Part shown: one piece after another, positions 41,705-49,954 of the stretch | How positions within the stretch are numbered: the first letter of the stretch is position 1 | How the letters are laid out: every line of letters begins with the position of its first letter | Assembly (NCBI GenBank): GCA_963762825.1 | Contig: CAVXLZ010000001.1 | Location: 496,001-560,000 of the forward strand | Source of the DNA: Miltoncostaea sp963762825 | GTDB taxonomy: Bacteria; Actinomycetota; Thermoleophilia; Miltoncostaeales; Miltoncostaeaceae | Reading direction: 5' to 3' | DNA: 64,000 bases | Program-made: the position numbers and the translations under genes | Notes under the pieces: model-generated | Database searches by the model: none | What the model was told of the DNA's origin: nothing | The model's input: the letters and a program-made list of their open reading frames with translations, nothing else

Positions 41705-43237
41705 GGCGACGCTCAGCGTGATCGTGCCCGGCGTGGAGGGCGTCGGCGGAGCGGGCGCCGTGGCGCAGATCGGCGGCGGCGGCGCTCCCGCCGTGCCGGC
41801 CGAGGAGCGCCGCACGAAGATCTCGAGCTCATCGTCGACCTGCGGCGCCACATCCCCGTCGGCCTCCCAGCCGGTCAGGTACTCGTTGCGCTGGCTGTTG
41901 TAGACCGTCGGCGTCGGGTCGTCTGCGATGAGGGCGGTGTTCGCCGCCGTCTCGGTGGTCGAGATGCGGAAATCGTTCGTGCCGATGTCGGTCCCGATGG
42001 CGCTCACTCTCTGACCGAACGCCTCGAGCTTGTCATCGACGAGCGGCGGGGTGTCGTCATCACCCTCCCACGAGACCATGAACTCTCCCGCCCGCGGGTT
42101 GGCGGCGAGTTCGGGGTTGAACGCCCCGAACGCGATGTTCCCGTCCGGACCCATGTCGGAGATGCGGAAGTCGTTCGTGCCACGCTCCTCAGCGGCCGCT
42201 CCTCCGAGGCGCTGGCCGTAGACCTCGTCCTGCCCCGCCGGGATCGCGTCTCCGTCACCCTCCCATACGACGAGATACTCGTCGGTCGATGCGAGATGGG
42301 CGACCGACGGGTCTCGGCCGTCGAACGCCGGGTCCCCGTCGGGCCCCATGTCGGAGATGCGGAAGTCGTTGGCGCCCAGTTGGCCGCCGCCCTGGCCGAG
42401 CCGCTGGCCGTAGACCTCGAGCTCGTCGTCGGCCTCGTCGCCCTCCCACACCACGAGGAACTGGTTGTCGACGGCGTTGTGGGCGATCGCCGGCTCGCCG
42501 GCGTCCAGAGCCGCATCGCCGGTGCCGCCGACGTCCGAGAGCCGCCGGTCGTTCACGCCCACCTCGGCGCCGGAGGCCTCGAGGCGCTGCCCGTAGACCT
42601 CGAACTCCCCGTCGACCAGGGCACCCGTGTCGTCGTCGCCGATCCAGACCACCAGGAACTGGTTGGTGGTGGCGTTGTAGGCGACATCCGGATCGAAGGC
42701 GTCGAAGGCGGCGTTGCCGTCGGGGCCCATGTCCGAGATCCGGAAATCGTCGGCGCCGACTTCGGTTGCCGTGGCCGAGACCCGCTGTCCAAAGATCTCG
42801 AACTCGCCGAGGGTATCGGCGCCCTCCCACACGACTAGGTACTCGTTGCTGGCGCTGTTGAACGTGACGGCCGGATCGAAAGCGTCGTGGCCGGAGTCGC
42901 CGTCCGGCCCCATCGTCGAGATGCGGAAGATCCCTCCCAGTGGGCTTCCCGCTCCGTCGAGCAGGCGACCGAAGATCTCATCCTCACCGACGGTCGCCGT
43001 GTCTCCCTCCCAGACCGCCAGGTACTGATCCGCCGTCGGGTTGTATGCCAGATCGACGTCCTGGGCGTCGACCAGCGCGTTGCCCGGGGGTCCCTGAGCG
43101 GAGATCTGGACCTGCGTTCCGAGCGGGTCGGCCACGGCGGGAACTGCTGCCAGGGCGAGGACCGGTGCGGCGAGGGCGATTCCAAGCGTCCGGCGGATGC
43201 GCCGCGATCTGCGAGTGATGGTCCGGGAGTGGGGCAT
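41060..43237 (-). CDS. Tandem secreted propeller/INQ-repeat protein, copy 2
   Basis: A 725-residue homologue of copy 1 with the same plan: signal peptide (PHSRTITRRSRRIRR basic region, then LAAPVLALAAVPAVA), seven blade repeats to about residue 485, and three INQ helical repeats. Acidic DGxD/GDDDT loops recur in the blades and could bind calcium. The ATG follows GAGGAGAGG. Its 3' 645 bases are nearly identical to copy 1, but its propeller differs at many positions. No LPXTG motif or membrane anchor is seen, so it is secreted or held non-covalently. It is separated from copy 3 by a 17-bp hairpin. Confidence 0.85.
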   Translation of the reverse strand: MPHSRTITRRSRRIRRTLGIALAAPVLALAAVPAVADPLGTQVQISAQGPPGNALVDAQDVDLAYNPTADQYLAVWEGDTATVGEDEIFGRLLDGAGSPLGGIFRISTMGPDGDSGHDAFDPAVTFNSASNEYLVVWEGADTLGEFEIFGQRVSATATEVGADDFRISDMGPDGNAAFDAFDPDVAYNATTNQFLVVWIGDDDTGALVDGEFEVYGQRLEASGAEVGVNDRRLSDVGGTGDAALDAGEPAIAHNAVDNQFLVVWEGDEADDELEVYGQRLGQGGGQLGANDFRISDMGPDGDPAFDGRDPSVAHLASTDEYLVVWEGDGDAIPAGQDEVYGQRLGGAAAEERGTNDFRISDMGPDGNIAFGAFNPELAANPRAGEFMVSWEGDDDTPPLVDDKLEAFGQRVSAIGTDIGTNDFRISTTETAANTALIADDPTPTVYNSQRNEYLTGWEADGDVAPQVDDELEIFVRRSSAGTAGAPPPPICATAPAPPTPSTPGTITLSVAQLRINQNIYSAAIKRAAAINAWLDAGVEARDLCAGGLTATAFHSGITSGPGGNGPLDAASAPSPRPITPEPLAKKTGVVFTLSAAQLQINQRIAARGVREANALSERLAAKLSGGDVDDGAVTAGKISTALVITGATATLTPPPKTTTVVKPAVKKTGVVFTLSAAQLGINQRIGQAAIRRLNASRDTLLTGLDAGDLKAATITAVDLAPGVAP

Positions 43238-43362
43238 CGGGAGGCCTCTCCTCTGGCTTTTCGTTGGGCGACGCTAACCCCGTGCGCCCGGGCCCCGTCA
43301 AGGGTGCGCGGGTGTGCCCAACGCCAGAATCTCCAGTATGGACCACCTCGTACGCGTCAACT

Positions 43363-43404
43363 GGCCCTGTCCCCGCCGGCCAATTGACCGGCGGGGACAG
43401 GGCC
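43363..43404 (-). terminator. 17-bp perfect hairpin after copy 3
   Basis: GGCCCTGTCCCCGCCGG and its exact complement around an 8-base loop, 12 bases past the copy 3 stop. It lies within the 179-base gap between copies 2 and 3. No T run follows; strength comes from the stem. It shares the GGGGAC core with the hairpin at 3611-3640. Confidence 0.75.
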
Positions 43405-43416
43405 GCCCTCCTCGAC

Positions 43417-45525
43417 TTAGGGAGCCACCCCCGGGGCCAGGTCGACGGCGGTGATCGTCGCGGCCTTCAGGTCGCCGGCATCGAGGCCGGTGAGCAGGGC
43501 GTCGCGGCTGGAGTTCAGCCGGCGGATCGCCGCCTGGCCGATCTTCTGGTTGATGCCCAGCTGCGCCGCGCTCAGGGTGAACACGACCCCGGTCTTCTTC
43601 ACGGCGGGCTTGACGACGGTCTTGGTCTTGGCCGGGGGCGTCGCGGTTGCCGTGGCCCCGGTGATCGTGAGCGCGGTGCTGATCTTGCCGCCGGTCACCG
43701 CGCCGTCGTCGACATCTCCGCCCGAGAGCTTGGCGGACAGCCGCGCCTGGAGGGCGTTGGCCTCGCGCACCGCCCGGGCGGCGATCCGTTGGTTGATCTG
43801 CAGCTGATTGGTGCTGAGCGTGAAGGTGACCCCGGTCTTCGTGGCAAGCGGCTCCGGGGTGATCGGGCGCGGATTGGGCGCCGAGGCCGGATCGAGCGGA
43901 CCGTTGCCGCCCGGTCCCGTGGTGACCCCGGACTGGAACGCGGTGGCGGTGAGCCCACCGGCGCACAGATCGCGCGTCTCGACGCCGGCGTCCAGCCACG
44001 TGTTGATCGCCTCGGCGCGCTTGATGGCGGCAGCGTAGATGCGTTGGTTGATCCTCAGCTGGCCCACGCTCAGGGCGACGGTGCCGCCGGCCGAGGGGGT
44101 CGGGGGGGTGGGGGCGGCCGCGCAGATCGGCGGCGGTGGCGCGCCTGCCGTGCCGGCCGAGGCGCGCCGCACGAAGATCTCGTTCTCGCCGTCGATCTGA
44201 GGTGCCACGTCGCCGTCGGCCTCCCAGCCGATCAGGTACTCGTTGCGCTGGCTGTTGTAGGCGACCGGAGCGAATGTGACCGCGTTGAAGGCCGGGTTGC
44301 CGTCGGTGCCCGCCTGGGAGACGCGGGCATCGTTGGTGCCGGTCTCGACGCCGGCGCCGCTCAGGCGCTGGGTGAAGATCTCTGCTTCGCCCTCGACAAG
44401 GGGGGCGGTGTCGTCGTCGCCCTCCCAGGCGACGCGGAACTCGTTCGCGCGGGGGTTCGCGGCGACCTCCGGGTTGAACGCGTTGAACAAGGTGTTGCCG
44501 TCCGGGCCCATGTCCGAGAGGCGCTGATCGTTGGTCCCGCGCGGATCCGCGCTCGTGCCGCCGAGGCGCTGCCCGAAGATCTCGCGCTCACCGTCCACCA
44601 GCGGGGCGGTGTCATCGTCGCCCTCCCAGACGACCAGGTACTCGTTGCTCGCGCTGTTGTGAGCCACGGCGGCGTCCACGCCGGCGAAGTTCGCGTTGCC
44701 GTCGGGGCCCATGTCGGAGATGCGGAAATCGTTGGCGCCGAGCTCACCGCCGCCCTGGCCGAGGCGCTGGCCGTAGATCTCGAACTCGCCGACGGCCTCG
44801 TCGGCCTCCCACACGGCCAGGAACTGGTTGTCGACCGCGTTGTAGGCCACCGCGGGGTCCCGCCCGGAACGGGCCGTGTCGCCATTGGCGCCCACGTCGG
44901 AGACCCGGAAGTCGTTCGCTCCGACCTCGGCCCCGGAGGCGTCCAGGCGCTGGCCGAAGATCTCTACCTCGTTGTCGACGAGCGGGGCGGTGTTGTCGTC
45001 GCCTTCCCAGACCACCAGGTACTCGTTGGTCCCCGGGTTGTAGGCGACATCGGAATCGGCGCCGAAGAACAACGTGCTGCCGTCGGTGCCCATGTCGGAG
45101 ATGCGGAAGTCGTCGGCGCCGACCTCGGTGCCGGTCGCCGAGATCCGCTGTCCGAAGATCTCCTGCTCGTCGAGGACGTCGTCGCCCTCCCAGACGACCA
45201 GGTATTCGTTGCTGGCACTGTTGAACGTGACGGCCGGATCGAACGCTTCATGGGTCGTGAGCCCGTCCGGACCCATCGTCGAGATGCGGAAGACTCCACC
45301 GAGCGGATTGCCGGCCCCGTCGAGCAGGCGGCCGAAGATCTCGTCCTCGCCCGCCGTCGCCGTGTCGCCCTGCCAGACGGCCAGGTACTGATCCGCAGTC
45401 GGGTTGTAGGCCAGGTCGGCCTCGGTGGCGTCGAAGCTCGCGTTGCCCGGCGGGCCCTGGGATGAGACCTGGATCTGCGTCCCGATCGGATCGGCGACGG
45501 CCGGTACAGCGGCCAGCGCGAGCAC
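43417..45525 (-). CDS. Tandem secreted propeller/INQ-repeat protein, copy 3 (signal peptide frameshifted)
   Basis: The most diverged copy, with the same seven blades and three INQ repeats (LRINQRIYAAAIKR, LQINQRIAARAVRE, LGINQKIGQAAIRR). The natural start is an ATG at 45601 after ACAGGAGA, giving the same MPHSRTIRRRSRRIRR head as copy 2. One extra base near 45545 moves that head out of frame with LAAPVLALAAVPAVA and the body. The coordinates given use the first in-frame GTG, which yields 702 residues but only a stub signal peptide without its basic region. Either the gene is silenced or the frame is restored in some cells. The MarR gene lies 14 bases upstream of the ATG on the same strand. 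Confidence 0.75.
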   Translation of the reverse strand: MLALAAVPAVADPIGTQIQVSSQGPPGNASFDATEADLAYNPTADQYLAVWQGDTATAGEDEIFGRLLDGAGNPLGGVFRISTMGPDGLTTHEAFDPAVTFNSASNEYLVVWEGDDVLDEQEIFGQRISATGTEVGADDFRISDMGTDGSTLFFGADSDVAYNPGTNEYLVVWEGDDNTAPLVDNEVEIFGQRLDASGAEVGANDFRVSDVGANGDTARSGRDPAVAYNAVDNQFLAVWEADEAVGEFEIYGQRLGQGGGELGANDFRISDMGPDGNANFAGVDAAVAHNSASNEYLVVWEGDDDTAPLVDGEREIFGQRLGGTSADPRGTNDQRLSDMGPDGNTLFNAFNPEVAANPRANEFRVAWEGDDDTAPLVEGEAEIFTQRLSGAGVETGTNDARVSQAGTDGNPAFNAVTFAPVAYNSQRNEYLIGWEADGDVAPQIDGENEIFVRRASAGTAGAPPPPICAAAPTPPTPSAGGTVALSVGQLRINQRIYAAAIKRAEAINTWLDAGVETRDLCAGGLTATAFQSGVTTGPGGNGPLDPASAPNPRPITPEPLATKTGVTFTLSTNQLQINQRIAARAVREANALQARLSAKLSGGDVDDGAVTGGKISTALTITGATATATPPAKTKTVVKPAVKKTGVVFTLSAAQLGINQKIGQAAIRRLNSSRDALLTGLDAGDLKAATITAVDLAPGVAP

Positions 45526-45615
45526 CGGCGCCGCGAGCGCGAGCTCCGAGCGTGCGGCGGATGCGCCGCGACCTGCGGCGGATGGTCCGGGAGTGGGGCA
45601 TGGAGAAGTCTCCTG

Positions 45616-46179
45616 TCAGGGGTTCCCGGCCGAGGCTACCCGCTGCCCCCCCGCGAGCGTCAACCGAGCGCGGTCGAGCGCGATCGCGGCCTCCGAGGTG
45701 CTCGCGGGACACGAGGACGCGTCGTCCTCCGCTCCTGGCAGTCGCCCGAGCAGCTCGACGAGCTGGTCCACCTCGGCGGGCGAGAAGCGCTCGGCGAAGA
45801 GGGCGGCGAGGCCGCTCAGGTGGGTCTCGGCCGAGCGCCGCAGAACCTCGCGGCCGAGATCGGTGATGACCGCGTAGGTGACACGCGCGTCCTCGGTGCA
45901 GTGCTCCTTGCAGACCAGCTTCGCGGCCTGGAGCCCGTCGAGCAGCCGCGTGATGCCGGAGGCCGTGAGCCCGACCGCCTGGGCGAGGTCTACGCGCCGC
46001 ATACGACCGTCGGTGGCCTCCGCGAGGCGCCGGAGCGCCTCGAAGTCGGTCACCGTGATGGCTCCGGAGGACTGGAGGTCGGCGTTGAAGGAGCGCGTCA
46101 TCGCGGCATGGGCGCCCACCAGGCGGACCCAGGCCGTGATCGCGGCATTTTGTTGCACGCTCAACACTTGACCACTCAA
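45616..46179 (-). CDS. MarR-family regulator of the YceI/FMN-reductase genes
   Basis: A winged-helix regulator of up to 187 residues. The helix-turn-helix reads RVDLAQAVGLTASGITRLLDGLQ and the wing CKEHCTEDARVTYAVITDLGRE, with two cysteines (KLVCKEHC) that could sense oxidants. The N-terminus is uncertain: a TTG at 46179 or nearby GTG/TTG codons could start it. It is divergent from the yceI-like gene over 59 bases that contain palindromes, the standard layout for autoregulation and control of the neighbour. Confidence 0.88.
   Translation of the reverse strand: MSGQVLSVQQNAAITAWVRLVGAHAAMTRSFNADLQSSGAITVTDFEALRRLAEATDGRMRRVDLAQAVGLTASGITRLLDGLQAAKLVCKEHCTEDARVTYAVITDLGREVLRRSAETHLSGLAALFAERFSPAEVDQLVELLGRLPGAEDDASSCPASTSEAAIALDRARLTLAGGQRVASAGNP
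46151..46166. promoter_or_regulatory. Candidate MarR operator, left site
   Basis: TGTTG-CACGCT-CAACA, a 16-base palindrome with 5-base arms at the MarR gene's start region. Confidence 0.35.
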
Positions 46180-46194
46180 TGGATGCTCGCTAAG

Positions 46195-46210
46195 TTGCTT
46201 GCGAAGTCAA
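46195..46210. promoter_or_regulatory. Candidate MarR operator, right site
   Basis: TTGCTTGCGAAGTCAA, an imperfect 16-base palindrome with TTG/CAA ends like the left site and 44 bases from it, in the divergent spacer. Confidence 0.35.
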
Positions 46211-46238
46211 TGATAACCGGACCGGGAGCGATTGAGAA

Positions 46239-46787
46239 ATGAGCACCACCGAGCAGGCCACCGCGGTACCGACCGGCACTTGGGCGAGCGACCCGGTGCA
46301 TTCGACGTTCGGATTCTCCGTCAAGCACATGGTCGTCGCCACCTTCCGTGGATCGTTGACCGACTTCGACGTCACCATGACCGGTGCAGAGGACGGCACG
46401 AGCGGCCTCGAGGCCACCGGTCGGCTGGCGAGCGTCGTCACCGCCGATGAGAACCTGACCGGCCACATCCAGTCGCCGGACTTCTTCGATACACAACGCT
46501 TCCCCGAGGTCCGCTACGTCGCGAGCTCCATCGCCCGCGACGGCGATAACCTCACGATGCAGGGCGAGCTGACCTTGAAGGGCATCACCAGGCCACTGGC
46601 GCTCAGCGGCACTCTCGTGGGCCCCGTCGTCGGCTTGGGCGACCTCGAGAAGATCGGGGTCGAGCTCGAGGGCGTCATCGATCGCACCGATTACGGCCTC
46701 AACTGGAACGCCCCTCTGCCGAGCGGCGGCTTCGCTGTCGGCAACGACGTGAAGCTCACCGCACACCTCGAGCTCGGGAAGGCCTGA
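46239..46787 (+). CDS. YceI-family lipocalin-like protein
   Basis: A 182-residue YceI protein, a lipocalin-like barrel that binds isoprenoid or amide lipids. Typical motifs are WASDPVHSTFGFSVKHMVV, TFRGSLTDFD, SPDFFDTQRFPEVRYVAS and GITRPLALSGTL. There is no signal peptide, so this is the cytoplasmic type. It begins a pair with the FMN reductase (4 bases apart), both divergent from the MarR gene. A link to quinone or isoprenoid redox stress is inferred from that arrangement. Confidence 0.93.
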   Translation: MSTTEQATAVPTGTWASDPVHSTFGFSVKHMVVATFRGSLTDFDVTMTGAEDGTSGLEATGRLASVVTADENLTGHIQSPDFFDTQRFPEVRYVASSIARDGDNLTMQGELTLKGITRPLALSGTLVGPVVGLGDLEKIGVELEGVIDRTDYGLNWNAPLPSGGFAVGNDVKLTAHLELGKA

Positions 46788-46791
46788 CCCG

Positions 46792-47343
46792 ATGATCGTC
46801 CTCGGAGTCTCCGGGAGCCTGCGCAGCGACTCCCACAACACGCGGCTGCTGCGCGCGGCTGCCCGAGAGCTCCCGGCCACCGTCGAGTTCCGCCTCTTCG
46901 ACGGGCTTCGCGAGGTCCCGCCCTACGACGAGGACCACGACCACGACCCCGCCCCCGCAGCCGCTGCCCGGCTGCGGGAGGCGATCGCGGAGGCCGACGC
47001 GCTCCTCATCGCCACCCCCGAGTACAACTCGTCGATTCCCGGCCAGCTGAAGAACGCGCTCGACTGGGCCTCGCGCCCACGCGACACCAGCACCCTGCGG
47101 TTCACGCCCGTCGCCGTGATCGGCGCCAGCGTCGGCGCCTTCGGTGCGGTCTGGGCCCAGGCCGAGTTGCGCAAGGTGCTCGGGGCGTCGGGCGCCCGGG
47201 TGGTGGAGGGCGACCTCGCCGTCGGTCACGCCCACGAGAAGTGGGGAGCGGACGGAACGCTCGACGAGGAGATGCTCGAGCAACTGCGCACGGTGCTCGA
47301 CCGGCTCCTGTCCGAGGCCCGGCCCGCCGCGGCCGCGGCATGA
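46792..47343 (+). CDS. NAD(P)H-dependent FMN reductase / quinone reductase
   Basis: A 183-residue flavodoxin-like reductase. The FMN phosphate loop is GVSGSLRSDSHN, the isoalloxazine loop is TPEYNSSIPGQLKNALDWAS, and the late motif is IGASVGAFGAVWAQ. Such enzymes reduce FMN, quinones, chromate or azo compounds. It follows the YceI gene by 4 bases and so shares MarR control. Confidence 0.94.
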   Translation: MIVLGVSGSLRSDSHNTRLLRAAARELPATVEFRLFDGLREVPPYDEDHDHDPAPAAAARLREAIAEADALLIATPEYNSSIPGQLKNALDWASRPRDTSTLRFTPVAVIGASVGAFGAVWAQAELRKVLGASGARVVEGDLAVGHAHEKWGADGTLDEEMLEQLRTVLDRLLSEARPAAAAA

Positions 47344-47356
47344 CCGCGACCCCCTT

Positions 47357-48232
47357 TCACCGTGCGCTCAGCTCGTGCGCACGGCGCTCGATGTCGGGCG
47401 CGTCGAGACTGCGGCAGACCGCCGCAAGGTCGCCGCTGGGCCCGCTCCAGGCGATCTCCTCCACGCCGTCCTCGAGAACCCCCGGAGCCTCATCGCAAAG
47501 CGTGGCGAGGCGACGGAACAGCGCGGCGAGTGGGCGGCCCTCGCGCAGGGAGGAGGCGAGACGCCCGGCACCACGCACCTGCAGATCCCACTCGGCCGGG
47601 TCATCCGGGATCGCGTCGATCGACTCCCAGCGCGCCAACACCGAGGCCGCGCTCTTGGCGCCCCACCCCGGCAGTCCCGGGAAGCCGTCAGCCGAGTCGC
47701 CGACCAGGGCGAGATAGTCAGGGATCGAAGTGGGGGAGACCCCGAAGCGCTCCCGCACCCCGGCCTCGTCGCGAACGATGCCGGTGCGCCGGTCGAGCTG
47801 CACGACCCTCTCTCCCCGCACGCACTGCGCCAGATCCTTGTCCGGCGTACAGATCACGGCCCGGGCCACCCGCTCGTCGGCGGCCGCCCGCGCCGCCGCG
47901 GTCGCCAGCGCATCGTCGGCTTCGAGGTCGATCATCCCCCACACGGGTATCCCGAGCGCGGCGAGGCCCTGCTCCAGCAGTGGGAACTGATCGCGGAGCG
48001 CGGGCTCGATCCCCTCGCCGGTCTTGTAGCCGGGCCAGAGGTCGTTGCGAAACGACTCGATGACGCTGTCGGTGGCGACGGCGAGGTGTGTGGCGCCGTC
48101 GGCGATCAGGTCGAGCATCGAGCGCATCACGCCGCGTGTCGCGGCGGCTCGCGAGGCAGCGGCCACCTCTCGGGGAAGCCCCATGTGGTGGCGAAAGAGC
48201 TCGTAGGTGCCGTCGACGAGGTGGACCTGCAC
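47357..48232 (-). CDS. 5'-3' exonuclease (PolI N-terminal/FEN-like)
   Basis: A 291-residue free-standing homologue of the DNA polymerase I 5'-nuclease domain, removing 5' flaps or RNA primers. The metal ligands appear in HLVDGTYELFRHH, DLEADDALATAA and CTPDKDL; the helix-3-turn-helix DNA-binding motif is GDSADGFPGLPGWGAKSA. The N-terminal Arg/Lys clamp is GYKTGEG. The start is a GTG at 48232; an ATG 8 bases upstream is out of frame. It stands alone, convergent with the FMN reductase gene. Confidence 0.92.
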   Translation of the reverse strand: MQVHLVDGTYELFRHHMGLPREVAAASRAAATRGVMRSMLDLIADGATHLAVATDSVIESFRNDLWPGYKTGEGIEPALRDQFPLLEQGLAALGIPVWGMIDLEADDALATAAARAAADERVARAVICTPDKDLAQCVRGERVVQLDRRTGIVRDEAGVRERFGVSPTSIPDYLALVGDSADGFPGLPGWGAKSAASVLARWESIDAIPDDPAEWDLQVRGAGRLASSLREGRPLAALFRRLATLCDEAPGVLEDGVEEIAWSGPSGDLAAVCRSLDAPDIERRAHELSAR

Positions 48233-48315
48233 GAGCGCATCATCGCCGAATCAGGCTCTCGGTGACGGCCGCGCCCGCTGCGCGGTAACCTCGGTGGTAG
48301 ATACCGGGCGGGAGG

Positions 48316-49167
48316 GTGGCAATCCCCGAGCACCGAACGACGGGCCGATCGATCTCCATCGCACGCGATGGCCCGGTGGTCACCCTCGTTCTAAGTCGCC
48401 CGCAGCGTCGCAATCCGCTCGCGCTCGCGACGATGGAGAGCCTGCGCGGGGAACTCCGTCGGGCCGGCGACGACCCGACGGCACGCGCCCTGGTGATCGG
48501 CGCCGAGGGTCCGGTGTTCTGCGCCGGCCACGACCTGCGCGAGCTGGCCACCGACGATGCGCAGGCGCACGAGCGGATCTTCGCCGCCTGCGCCGAGCTG
48601 ATGCTGACCATCCACCGACTGCCGATTCCGGTCATCGCCCGCGTGCAGGGCCTCGCGACGGCCGCCGGGTGCCAGCTGGTAGCGGCCTGCGACCTCGCGG
48701 TGGCCGCCGAGGGGGCCACGTTCGCGACGCCCGGCGTGCGGATCGGCCTCTTCTGCACCACGCCGATGGTCGAGGTGGCCCGGGCGGTCGGGCGCGCGCG
48801 GGCCTCTCGGATGCTCTTCACGGGGGACCCGATCGACGCCGCCACCGCCTGCGACTGGGGGTTGGTGACGTCGGTCGTCGGGGCGGGTGAGCTCGACGAC
48901 GCCACAGCGGCGCTCGCCGCCCGGATCGCCTCGGCCAGCCGGGCCACGCTGACGCGCGGCAAGAGGGCGATCGCCGACAACCTCGACCTTCCCCTCGGCG
49001 CCGCATACGAGCACGCGAGCGGGGTCATGTGCGCGAACGCGGTCTCGGAGGACGCCCAGGAGGGCATCGCAGCGTTCCTCGCGAAGCGGGCTCCGGTGTG
49101 GACCCACGTCGATACGCCCCGCGGCGAGGTCGAGGAGCGATCAGACCCGTTGCCCCCGGTCGCCTAG
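48316..49167 (+). CDS. Enoyl-CoA hydratase/isomerase family protein lacking both catalytic Glu
   Basis: A 283-residue crotonase-fold protein. The oxyanion-hole motifs are CAGHDLREL and QGLATAAGCQLVAACD. In crotonase the two catalytic Glu lie in that second motif and in the following PE; here they are Gln (GCQL) and Gly (TPGVRIG). The protein is therefore like the ECHDC3 branch, whose activity is unclear, rather than a beta-oxidation hydratase. The GTG follows GGGAGG loosely. No other fatty-acid genes are close. Confidence 0.85.
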   Translation: MAIPEHRTTGRSISIARDGPVVTLVLSRPQRRNPLALATMESLRGELRRAGDDPTARALVIGAEGPVFCAGHDLRELATDDAQAHERIFAACAELMLTIHRLPIPVIARVQGLATAAGCQLVAACDLAVAAEGATFATPGVRIGLFCTTPMVEVARAVGRARASRMLFTGDPIDAATACDWGLVTSVVGAGELDDATAALAARIASASRATLTRGKRAIADNLDLPLGAAYEHASGVMCANAVSEDAQEGIAAFLAKRAPVWTHVDTPRGEVEERSDPLPPVA

Positions 49168-49170
49168 GCT
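49165..49170 (+). promoter_or_regulatory. -10 hexamer of the PhoU-like gene (leaderless)
   Basis: TAGGCT, 8 bases before the GTG at 49179, overlapping the stop region of the preceding gene. Confidence 0.45.
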
Positions 49171-49178
49171 CGACCGGC

Positions 49179-49844
49179 GTGAGCCCCCCCGGCACCGACC
49201 CGGCGACCGACTTCGCCCGCCTGCGGGATGATCTGGGCGAGATGGCCGCTCTGGTACTCGCGCAGGTCGAGCGGGCCGTGGCCGGGTGGGACGATTCGGA
49301 TGCGTCGATCGCCGAGACCGTGGCCGACACCGACCGCGAGGTTGACATGCGCAGCGTGGCGCTCGAGGAGCGCATCCTCTCGCTGCACAGGAACTGGGCC
49401 TCGTTCGCGGCCGACCTGCGCCTCCTGCACGTCGGCCTGATCGTCGCGGTCGCCCTAGAGCGCGTCGGCAACCTCGCCGTCCAGATCGCACGCCTCGCCG
49501 GGTCGGTTCCCCCGCCCGAGGCGGAGCTTGATCCGGTGCGGCGCCTGATCGCCCAGATGAGCGAGCGCGCGGTCGACGCGCTCGCGGACGCCGTCCGGGC
49601 GGTCGCCCGGGGCGACACGGAGGCCGGTGAGCGCGCGGTGCGCGACGCCAACGCGGTCGCCCCGATGCTCGATCGCGTCATGCAGGCGGTCACGCGCGCC
49701 CCCAGCGGTCCGAGTATGCGCGCCTGGTCTGCCGCCGCCGTGCTCGTCGCGCGCCACGTGGAGCGGGTGGCGAACAACGCCGCCGAGATCGGGGCGCGCG
49801 TTCGCTTCCTGGTCACCGGGGAGACGGTGCCCGTCGAGGAATGA
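49179..49844 (+). CDS. PhoU-domain protein
   Basis: A 221-residue all-helical protein with two PhoU-like three-helix bundles. Each carries the conserved E/D-R-x-x-N signature: VAVALERVGNLAVQIARLA and VLVARHVERVANNAAEIGAR. PhoU proteins link phosphate transport to the PhoR/PhoB system. No Pst transporter or Pho regulator genes are nearby, so this may be a stand-alone paralogue. The GTG start agrees with the leaderless promoter. Confidence 0.85.
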   Translation: MSPPGTDPATDFARLRDDLGEMAALVLAQVERAVAGWDDSDASIAETVADTDREVDMRSVALEERILSLHRNWASFAADLRLLHVGLIVAVALERVGNLAVQIARLAGSVPPPEAELDPVRRLIAQMSERAVDALADAVRAVARGDTEAGERAVRDANAVAPMLDRVMQAVTRAPSGPSMRAWSAAAVLVARHVERVANNAAEIGARVRFLVTGETVPVEE

Positions 49845-49954
49845 CGGTCGGGGCCTCCGCCGGGCAGAAGAGCGACCGATCTCGGCGAAACCGTGGCCTT
49901 GCAACGCAGATCTAAAGTGCCGGATCTTTCTCTCCGAGCACCTTACGTACTAAG

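Noticed and set aside
43264..45465. Long plus-strand open frame (about 730 codons) opposite tandem copy 3, and a 420-codon one opposite copy 2 (41576-42838)
   Set aside because: Shadow frames caused by high GC and repeat structure. Products are low-complexity Arg/Gly/Val sequence, while the minus strand has signal peptides, repeats and ribosome sites.
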